NCBI GenBank assembly: GCA_019357535.2
Contig: CP079955.1
Location: 930,001 to 994,000, forward strand
Reading direction: 5' to 3'
DNA from: Macrococcus sp. 19Msa1099
GTDB taxonomy: Bacteria > Bacillota > Bacilli > Staphylococcales > Staphylococcaceae
DNA: 64,000 nucleotides
The notes below the pieces were generated by a model. That model ran no database searches, was not told where the DNA came from, and saw only the letters and a program-made list of their open reading frames with translations. Positions within the stretch are counted from its first letter, which is position 1, and each line of letters starts with the position of its first letter. Positions 58,097 to 64,000 of this stretch are shown in pieces. Position numbers and translations under genes: made by a program.

Positions 58097-60082
58097 ATGT
58101 TTAATGAAAAAGATCAATTGGCAGTAGATAGTATTAGAGCTTTAAGTATCGATCAGATTGAGGAAGCGAATTCGGGCCATCCGGGGTTACCTATGGGTGC
58201 GGCACCTATGGCTTACACTTTATGGACACGTCATCTTAATTTCAATCCGTCATCACATCATTTCTTCGATAGAGATCGATTTGTACTATCAGCAGGACAC
58301 GGTTCGGCTTTGTTATACTCATTGCTGCATGTTTCTGGTGGACTAGAAATAGAGGAACTTAAGCAGTTTAGACAATGGGACTCTAAAACTCCGGGACATC
58401 CAGAATACCGTCATACTAAAGGTGTAGAAATCACAACAGGGCCACTAGGGCAAGGATTTGCGATGAGTGTCGGTATGGCGATGGCAGAAAAACATCTTGC
58501 TGCAACTTTCAATCAGCAGTCAGATATTATTGATCATTATACGTATGCATTAGTTTCAGATGGAGACTTGATGGAAGGTATATCACACGAAGCTGCAAGT
58601 CTTGCAGGTCACTTAAAACTTAATAAATTAATTGCTTTATATGATTCGAATGATATCTCTTTAGATGGAGAGCTGAATAAAGCGTTCTCTGAAGATGTTA
58701 AAGGGCGTTTCGAAAGCTATGGCTGGGAACATATTTTAGTGTCCGATGGTAATGATATGGAAGCCATTGATAAAGCTATTTCAGTAGCGAAATCAAGTGA
58801 TAGACCTACGATCATTGAAGTTAAGACAATTATTGGTTATGGTTCTCCGAATAAGCAAGGAACGAATGGCATCCACGGGGCTCCATTAGGAGGAGATGAG
58901 CGTAAGCTTGTATTTGAAGCATACGGTTTAGAGGCAGATAAGAAATTCCATGTAGATCCAGCCGTTTATGAAATATTCCAGCAGACGATGCTAAAACGTG
59001 CAAATGAAAAAGAGCAGTTATGGAATGAGAAATTTGCGCAATTAGAAAAAGAAAATGCTGAACTAGCACAACAGCTTAGACAAGCGATAGCTGGTGAATT
59101 AAATTCTGACTATGCGGAGGCTTTACCGGTATATGAGGCTGGTACATCAGCTGCTACCCGTGCAACGAGTGGTGATATGATCCAGGCAATCGCAAAAACA
59201 GTTCCTTCATTCTTTGGGGGATCTGCAGATTTAGCATCTTCTAATAAATCAAATGTTAAAGATACAGAAGACTTTTCGGCTGAAACGCCTGAAGGAAAGA
59301 ATATCTGGTTTGGTGTCAGAGAGTTTGCAATGGGTGCTGCTTTAAATGGTATGGCTGCTCACGGTGGGCTTAAAGTATACGGTGCGACATTCTTTGTGTT
59401 TAGTGACTATTTGAAGCCGGCAGTAAGATTATCAGCGTTAATGGGCTTACCAGTCACATATGTATTTACACATGACTCAATAGCAGTTGGTGAAGATGGG
59501 CCGACACATGAACCAATCGAGCAGCTGGCTGGTTTACGAGCGATTCCTAACTTAAATGTGATTCGTCCGGCCGATGGTAATGAAAGCCGTGCCGCCTGGA
59601 AAATTGCGCTTGAATCAACTGATGCACCGACTGCACTTGTCCTTACGCGTCAGAACTTAACTGCGATTGATATTGAACAGGACAAACTAGAAGCGGGAGT
59701 TGCACGTGGTGGTTATGTTGTATATCAGTCTGAGCATCCGGAGATATTAATAGTCGCAACTGGTTCGGAAGTGAATTTAGCGATTGATGCAGCAAAAGTG
59801 TTAGAAAAACAAGGTAAAGGTGTTCAAGTGGTATCAATGCCGAACACTCAAAAATTTGATGCACAAGATAAATCATACAAAGAAGAAGTATTACCATCTT
59901 CAATTAAGCAGCGTGTTGCAATTGAAATGGCTGCTTCTGATAGTTGGTACAAATACGTTGGTCTGGATGGACTTGTAATTGGTATTGATAAATTTGGTGC
60001 AAGTGCACCTGGAGAATTAGTTATGGAGAAATATGGATTTACTGTAGAAAATGTTGTAAATAACATTTTGAATATGAAGTAA
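58097..60082 (+). CDS. tkt: Transketolase
   Basis: Transketolase transfers two-carbon units in the pentose phosphate pathway using thiamine diphosphate. The 661-residue enzyme has the N-terminal [17 protein letters not shown] stretch, the TPP motif [15 protein letters not shown] (about 154-168), the central pyrimidine domain (about 355-525, [18 protein letters not shown]) and the C-terminal domain. GGGAG precedes ATG. It follows DUF896, as in staphylococci, and ends in a good terminator. Confidence 0.97.
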   Translation: MFNEKDQLAVDSIRALSIDQIEEANSGHPGLPMGAAPMAYTLWTRHLNFNPSSHHFFDRDRFVLSAGHGSALLYSLLHVSGGLEIEELKQFRQWDSKTPGHPEYRHTKGVEITTGPLGQGFAMSVGMAMAEKHLAATFNQQSDIIDHYTYALVSDGDLMEGISHEAASLAGHLKLNKLIALYDSNDISLDGELNKAFSEDVKGRFESYGWEHILVSDGNDMEAIDKAISVAKSSDRPTIIEVKTIIGYGSPNKQGTNGIHGAPLGGDERKLVFEAYGLEADKKFHVDPAVYEIFQQTMLKRANEKEQLWNEKFAQLEKENAELAQQLRQAIAGELNSDYAEALPVYEAGTSAATRATSGDMIQAIAKTVPSFFGGSADLASSNKSNVKDTEDFSAETPEGKNIWFGVREFAMGAALNGMAAHGGLKVYGATFFVFSDYLKPAVRLSALMGLPVTYVFTHDSIAVGEDGPTHEPIEQLAGLRAIPNLNVIRPADGNESRAAWKIALESTDAPTALVLTRQNLTAIDIEQDKLEAGVARGGYVVYQSEHPEILIVATGSEVNLAIDAAKVLEKQGKGVQVVSMPNTQKFDAQDKSYKEEVLPSSIKQRVAIEMAASDSWYKYVGLDGLVIGIDKFGASAPGELVMEKYGFTVENVVNNILNMK

Positions 60083-60110
60083 ATAAAAGGCTGTATATCA
60101 GCCTTTTATT
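60082..60110 (+). terminator. Terminator after tkt
   Basis: AATAAAAGGCTG / CAGCCTTTTATT (12 bp, 5-base loop) immediately after the stop codon. Confidence 0.85.
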
Positions 60111-60184
60111 ATTTATAGAAAACATATTGAAAAAAAAGTTTGTTTTTAGTAAAATTTTAATGGTATAAGAAAGTGGGTGAACAA

Positions 60185-60415
60185 ATGGCTACTTGGATTT
60201 GGATATTGATTGTACTACTTGCATTAGCAGCAGGTGCTGCTTTAGGATTCTTCCTGGCAAGAAAATATATGATGGATTACTTGAAGAAAAATCCACCGAT
60301 CAATGAAGAAATGCTTCGTATGATGATGATGCAAATGGGTCAGAAACCATCTCAAAAGAAAATTAATCAAATGATGCAGATGATGAATAGAAATATGAAT
60401 CAAAATCTTAAATAA
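60185..60415 (+). CDS. yneF: YneF-family (UPF0154) small membrane protein
   Basis: A 76-residue UPF0154 protein: one N-terminal membrane helix (about 3-24, [20 protein letters not shown]), then a basic, methionine-rich tail ([38 protein letters not shown]). The function is unknown. ATG 60185 follows GTGGGTG; a GTG four codons earlier lies in that site. The location after tkt is conserved in Bacillales. Confidence 0.9.
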   Translation: MATWIWILIVLLALAAGAALGFFLARKYMMDYLKKNPPINEEMLRMMMMQMGQKPSQKKINQMMQMMNRNMNQNLK

Positions 60416-60438
60416 ATAAAGGTCTTTAATGAGACGCC

Positions 60439-60477
60439 AAGACCCGTGAATGATTGTATGAATCACTCACGGGTCTT
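60439..60477. terminator. Bidirectional terminator between yneF and a lipoprotein gene
   Basis: AAGACCCGTGA / TCACGGGTCTT with an inner partly paired loop; convergent genes flank it. The T-rich tail is weak. Confidence 0.75.
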
Positions 60478-60500
60478 AATGTTTTAATTTTTAAAATCAT

Positions 60501-61034
60501 TTATTGGACTGGTTCTGTAGATTCAGCAGGAAGAGTTTCAGCAGAATCTGTTGTCTCAGGTTCAGCTATTTCTTCAGTAACAGGAATATCAGTTGCTTGT
60601 TCTGTTGGTGGTTCCTGAGTAACTGGCTGCTGTTCAGCAGGATATGTCTGTTCAGGAAGTGGTTCTACAGGTGCTTCTTGTATTGGTGCTTCAATAACCG
60701 GTGCTTCTGTAGCCGCTTCTTCAGAAGATTCGATTGCTGGTGCTTCTGTTGATGGGCTTTCAGTCGCTGGTGCTTCAGTTGTAGGTACTTCTGTAGTAAC
60801 GGTTTCGGAATCAACCGCTGTTTCAGTAGATTTTACGCGTTCTTTGACAGCTGTAATTTTTTTCTCTGCTTTTTCAGTTAATTTATTATCAGGCTTTATT
60901 TTATGGTGCTGTATTATTTCATTAGAAGGTTCATCACTAACTGAAGTAGTAATCTCTGGTGGACTCTCTCTATTACAGGCTGTAAGACTAATCAGACCCA
61001 GCATAATGCTAATTGACACTATCGGTTTTTTCAT
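60501..61034 (-). CDS. Thr/Pro/Glu-rich repetitive lipoprotein
   Basis: A 177-residue lipoprotein: signal peptide with lipobox LTAC (lipidated Cys20), a charged helix with KLTEKAEKKITAVKERVK, then from about residue 75 to the end a low-complexity acidic tail built from variants of TEAP (TTEAPATESPSTEAPA, EEAATEAPVIEAPI) and EQPP-like units. It has no enzymatic domain. A cell-surface spacer or stalk function is plausible. Repeat count may vary between strains. AGGAGGAAG precedes ATG. Confidence 0.75.
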   Translation of the reverse strand: MKKPIVSISIMLGLISLTACNRESPPEITTSVSDEPSNEIIQHHKIKPDNKLTEKAEKKITAVKERVKSTETAVDSETVTTEVPTTEAPATESPSTEAPAIESSEEAATEAPVIEAPIQEAPVEPLPEQTYPAEQQPVTQEPPTEQATDIPVTEEIAEPETTDSAETLPAESTEPVQ

Positions 61035-61186
61035 TGAACTTCCTCCTCGTTATTTATTTAAATATATCATATTTTATTCAATTATTATTTATTTTTTATC
61101 AACTTTTTGTCACATTTAATTCATAAAAATCATCTTAATTTGAAGTGAATATTTGCTAAAATAGAATGGAATGGAGGTTTTTTTTG

Positions 61187-61861
61187 ATGAATGATATTAC
61201 GATAGCGGTTGCATTTGGTGCAGGTTTATTAAGCTTTGTGTCTCCATGTGTATTACCGATATATCCAGCATTCTTATCCTATATCACCGGTGTTGGTTAT
61301 AATGATCTGCAAGATTCGAAGTTGAATCGAAATGCACTGTTACATACGATATTCTTTTTACTAGGTTTTTCAGTCGTCTATATTTCTCTAGGTGTCGGTA
61401 TCGGGATATTTTCGGACTTTTTACTGTCATATGACAATACAATACGTATGCTCGGTGGATTGCTCTGCATTATATTCGGATTGATCATTTTAGGTATCTT
61501 TAATCCTAAACTATTGATGAAAGACCATAAATTCGAATTTAAAAATAAACCAGCAGGATTTTTAGGGTCGTTTTTAGTAGGTATTGCATTTGCTGCTGGC
61601 TGGACGCCTTGTATGGGTCCGATTATTGGTGTAATTTTTTCTATGGCAGCTGTAAATCAATCACTCGCGCTTATATATATGATTATGTATGTATTAGGAT
61701 TTTGTATTCCTTTTTTCCTGCTGACATTCTTTATCACTAAAATTAATGTACTAAAGAAATATAGTCAGTTGTTAACTAAAGTTGGAGGGGTTATAATGAT
61801 AATCATGGGCTTATTGCTATTCTTTGATAAGCTGACGGTTATCAATCAGTACTTTAGTTGA
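61187..61861 (+). CDS. ccdA: Cytochrome c biogenesis protein CcdA
   Basis: CcdA moves reducing equivalents across the membrane to extracytoplasmic thiol proteins. The 224-residue DsbD-like protein has six membrane helices and the two functional cysteines in SFVSPCVLPIYPAF (about residue 26) and AAGWTPCMGPIIG (about residue 144). ATG 61187 is preceded by GGAGG at nine bases. It is followed by a CcdC-like gene 14 bases later. Cytochrome c maturation or another thiol pathway (such as ResA-type partners elsewhere) may be served. Confidence 0.93.
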   Translation: MNDITIAVAFGAGLLSFVSPCVLPIYPAFLSYITGVGYNDLQDSKLNRNALLHTIFFLLGFSVVYISLGVGIGIFSDFLLSYDNTIRMLGGLLCIIFGLIILGIFNPKLLMKDHKFEFKNKPAGFLGSFLVGIAFAAGWTPCMGPIIGVIFSMAAVNQSLALIYMIMYVLGFCIPFFLLTFFITKINVLKKYSQLLTKVGGVIMIIMGLLLFFDKLTVINQYFS

Positions 61862-61875
61862 AAGTAGGTTAAATC

Positions 61876-62352
61876 ATGTATTTTATCGTTTCTATGCTTG
61901 TTGCATTATTTATGGGTATGGCTGTTATTGTTGTCAGGATGAAAGCACAGAATTATCCGACGAATGTTAAGAAGATTATTTTACCGCCATTTTTTATGTC
62001 TACAGGTGCACTTATGTACATATTTCCCTATTTTAGATTGACAACTATGGAGATAATAGAAGCTGTAGTTGTAGGGATGTTTTTTTCCATATTTTTAATT
62101 TTTACATCAAATTTTGAAGTGAAAGACCAGCAGATATATATGAAACGATCTAGATTATTTCCTTTGATTCTCATATCTCTTCTTGTCATCCGCTCAGCAA
62201 TGAAATTTTTCCTGAGCAGTTCAATACATCCGGGTCAACTAGCAGGAATGTTCTTCCTGCTAGCCTTCAGTATGATAGTCCCGTGGCGTATTGCGATGTA
62301 TAGAAAGTATATGAAAATTGCGCGTACAATAAATAACAGCAGTGAGCATTAG
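61876..62352 (+). CDS. ccdC: CcdC-family membrane protein
   Basis: A 158-residue protein with four to five membrane helices (about 3-17, 33-51, 60-78, 95-110, 115-135) and a basic C-terminus. The order ccdA-ccdC is kept in Bacillales, where CcdC is linked to cytochrome c biogenesis, although a strict need was not shown. The segment PPFFMSTGALMYIFPYFR is a family feature. The stop codon lies within the following terminator hairpin. Confidence 0.85.
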   Translation: MYFIVSMLVALFMGMAVIVVRMKAQNYPTNVKKIILPPFFMSTGALMYIFPYFRLTTMEIIEAVVVGMFFSIFLIFTSNFEVKDQQIYMKRSRLFPLILISLLVIRSAMKFFLSSSIHPGQLAGMFFLLAFSMIVPWRIAMYRKYMKIARTINNSSEH

Positions 62353-62372
62353 CTCACTGCTGTTATTTTTTT
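62332..62372. terminator. Terminator at the ccdC end
   Basis: A 16-bp stem (AATAACAGCAGTGAGC and complement, 4-base loop) followed by TTTTTTT; the other arm overlaps the end of the - strand gene and can serve it too. Confidence 0.9.
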
Positions 62373-62848
62373 GCGATTTCAGAATGCTCGAAGATTGAGA
62401 ACTTCTGCTTTTCGTCATCAGCATATTTAAAATAATGCTCATATGGCGTATAGTCAATATTCAATTGATTGAGTTTTTTCTTCATAAAAGGATGATCGCG
62501 TTTTGGAGTCGCAATGATATATCCCCTTAAAATATGATCAAGTTCAATATCTTCTGCACCTTCATCAAGTGCAATCTTCGAAATTCGTCCGGCGATTCTT
62601 TCCTTAGCAACTTGTCTGAACAAATCTGGTACAGGGCTGACAAGTTCATTCAGAAGGTTGCGTGCATCGTCATTCCATAACGGAAGGGCTTTATTGATAT
62701 AGTATTCCTGCCAGTCCAGTTCACTTTTACCATCGTCTTTCGGCAGCCTCTTTAGAAACTTTCTGAACATAAAGAACCCACCGATAGTAAGCAACCCCAT
62801 AAAGAGTATTGTCCATAAAAAAATTAAAATAATAAACCATTCATTCAC
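62363..62848 (-). CDS. DUF2621 membrane-anchored protein (YneK-like)
   Basis: A 161-residue protein with one N-terminal membrane helix (about 5-28, IILIFLWTILFMGLLTIGGF) and a cytoplasmic helical domain resembling a 'proto-chlorophyllide reductase'-like helical fold (ARNLLNELVSPVPDLFRQVAKERI, split at about residue 75). It matches the DUF2621/YneK family found next to ccdAC in Bacillales. Function unknown. GAGGTGATGA precedes ATG. Confidence 0.85.
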   Translation of the reverse strand: MNEWFIILIFLWTILFMGLLTIGGFFMFRKFLKRLPKDDGKSELDWQEYYINKALPLWNDDARNLLNELVSPVPDLFRQVAKERIAGRISKIALDEGAEDIELDHILRGYIIATPKRDHPFMKKKLNQLNIDYTPYEHYFKYADDEKQKFSIFEHSEIAKK

Positions 62849-62941
62849 GTCATCACCTCATCACATATTATATAGAACTGAAAATGTAATGTCTATCTAA
62901 TAAAGATATGACGATATATATAGCGTAAAGGAGGTGAAACA

Positions 62942-63142
62942 ATGATAAAGGATGTTATTCTCGAGCTTGCTTTTGTTAAAGAAGTTACAGAAGAAGGTAA
63001 ATCTATTATGAAAACACGTAGATTCAATCAGGTCGTTCTGAACATCACAGATGAAGAAGCGCGTGCTTTTGCGCTATTAGTTTCAAGACTTACTGGTGAG
63101 GTTTATGTATCTGTGAATAAGATTGAAAAGAAAGAAATATAA
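62942..63142 (+). CDS. DUF1659 small protein
   Basis: A 66-residue protein of the DUF1659 family: LELAFVKEVTEEGKSIMKTRRF then NITDEEARAFALLVSRLTGE. The start follows AAGGAGGTG. It pairs with a DUF2922 gene 23 bases downstream; this pair is widespread in Firmicutes and always of unknown function. Confidence 0.88.
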   Translation: MIKDVILELAFVKEVTEEGKSIMKTRRFNQVVLNITDEEARAFALLVSRLTGEVYVSVNKIEKKEI

Positions 63143-63165
63143 AAATTTAAGAAAGGAGAGATAAG

Positions 63166-63384
63166 ATGAAAACACTTCAGCTTAATTTTGTTACAGAAAT
63201 CGGAAAGAATTATACGATGTCAATCATAAGACCTAAAGAAGGGGTGACATCTGAAGAGGTATTACAAGTAATGGAATCTTTGATCAGTCAAAATTATATC
63301 ACGACAAATTCAGGTGCATTAAAAGCGATTAAATCTGCAAAACTAATTGATCGTACGGAACAGATTTTATTTGAAAATAAATAA
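63166..63384 (+). CDS. DUF2922 small protein
   Basis: A 72-residue DUF2922 protein (LQLNFVTEIGKNYTMSIIRPKEG; VMESLISQNYITTNSGAL...KSAKLIDRTEQILF). AAAGGAGAG precedes ATG. It is cotranscribed with the DUF1659 gene; the two are similar in length and may form a heteromeric complex. No function is known. A terminator follows. Confidence 0.88.
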   Translation: MKTLQLNFVTEIGKNYTMSIIRPKEGVTSEEVLQVMESLISQNYITTNSGALKAIKSAKLIDRTEQILFENK

Positions 63385-63408
63385 TAATGATCTCCCTGTC
63401 ATTATCAG

Positions 63409-63437
63409 CACATCTCAGCAATGAGATGTGTTTTTTA
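63409..63437 (+). terminator. Terminator before sbcD
   Basis: CACATCTCA / TGAGATGTG with a 4-base loop followed by six T. Confidence 0.85.
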
Positions 63438-63462
63438 GTATAATGATGTATGAGGTGAGCAC

Positions 63463-64000
63463 ATGAAAATCATGCATTTAGGGGACTTGCATATTGGCAA
63501 GACAATTAATCAGCAGAATTTATTAGAAGAGCAATCGATATTATTGAATAGGCTGGTTCAAGATATCAGGGAAGCGTCAATTGATGTATTAGTGATTGCT
63601 GGAGATATCTATGATCGTTCAATCCCTTCCAGGGAGGCAATGAAGGTGTTTGAAACCTTTATCTATGAAGTGAACCAGGTGCAGAAAATTCCTGTACTGC
63701 TGATCAGTGGTAATCATGATAGCGCAGAACGTCTTGGCTATGGTAAGGCTTGGTATAAAGGGCATGAGATGCATATCGGCACTACAATTGATGATGCTTT
63801 GAATCCGGTTTCGATCGATGGAGTTGACTTTTATCTTGTCCCTTACGTAGAACCGGTTGTTGCACGACACTACTTTGAAGACGATAGTATTCGCACGCAT
63901 CATGATACATATAAGAGAATCATTGAACAAATTGAACAGCGTATCGATAAAGGCAGAATAAACATTTTAGTAAGCCATCTATTTGTTACAGGAGGTATGA
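63463..64000 (+). CDS. sbcD: Exonuclease SbcCD subunit D, 3'-truncated by the window edge
   Basis: SbcD is the nuclease subunit of SbcCD (Mre11/Rad50-like), which cuts hairpins and protein-blocked DNA ends. The first 179 codons are open to the end of the window. Metal-binding motifs are intact: GDLHIGKT (about residues 7-14), AGDIYDRSIPS (about 47-57), SGNHDSAERL (about 84-93), and SHLFVTGG at the window end. ATG 63463 follows GAGGTGAGC. sbcC is expected just downstream, outside the window. Confidence 0.95.
   Translation, partial: MKIMHLGDLHIGKTINQQNLLEEQSILLNRLVQDIREASIDVLVIAGDIYDRSIPSREAMKVFETFIYEVNQVQKIPVLLISGNHDSAERLGYGKAWYKGHEMHIGTTIDDALNPVSIDGVDFYLVPYVEPVVARHYFEDDSIRTHHDTYKRIIEQIEQRIDKGRINILVSHLFVTGGM

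Overview
The window is low-GC Gram-positive chromosome and points to the family Staphylococcaceae, most likely Macrococcus or a close relative. The evidence is gene order and protein resemblance: spoIIIE-ymfC-ymfF-ymfH-ymfI-ymfK-rodZ-pgsA-recA-rny-ymdB-korAB, then miaB-ricA-mutS-mutL-glpP-glpFKD-(hydrolase)-miaA-hfq-gpx-hflX-ynbB-glnRA, lysC/hom-thrC-thrB, and lexA/sosA-DUF896-tkt-yneF. A sosA-type gene divergent from lexA is a staphylococcal arrangement. Genes are dense, most lie on the + strand, and many overlap by 1 to 10 bases.

Region by region. Bases 1-7738: a 5'-truncated DNA translocase, a GntR regulator, the YmfF/YmfH/YmfI trio, YmfK with an ACT-like plus P-loop layout, RodZ and PgsA. 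The cinA gene usually found before recA is absent. Bases 7739-14813: recA with a LexA box, rny, a small membrane protein, ymdB and a two-subunit 2-oxoacid:ferredoxin oxidoreductase. Bases 14889-17744: a TPP riboswitch with terminator controls a thiamine-precursor ABC importer containing a small thiamine-binding protein. Bases 17795-22172: DedA and a heterodimeric ABC exporter. Bases 22316-28810: tRNA modification, the RNase Y partner RicA, and mismatch repair. Bases 28814-33513: glycerol regulon with a cre site and a GlpP-type antiterminated leader. Bases 33645-40566: miaA, a frameshifted hfq remnant, gpx, hflX, ynbB and glnRA.

Bases 40567-43435 are the only clearly accessory stretch: four small hypothetical or immunity-like genes and a transposase fragment between glnA and lysC. 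Bases 43538-51047 carry aspartate-family amino acid synthesis, a HAD phosphatase and an amino-acid permease. Bases 51224-55950 hold a zinc-starvation cluster: L33 and a CobW GTPase on one strand, an AdcA-like lipoprotein and zinc-free S14 on the other, and a ZinT lipoprotein, with three Zur-like boxes. Bases 56074-60412 contain small membrane proteins, the LexA/SosA SOS module, transketolase and YneF. Bases 60501-64000 contain a repeat-rich lipoprotein, CcdA/CcdC, DUF2621, DUF1659 and DUF2922 proteins and the start of sbcD.

The regulatory logic can be read directly in several places: LexA (recA, lexA, sosA), Zur (cobW-rpmG, adcA-rpsN, zinT), CcpA/GlpP (glpFKD), GlnR (glnRA) and TPP (thiamine uptake). 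I found no tRNA, rRNA, CRISPR array, prophage or replication origin. The most unusual items are the hfq pseudogene, the orphan immunity-like island, the GlnR box nested in a terminator hairpin, and several unassigned palindromes. I see no clear, wholly novel multi-gene system.
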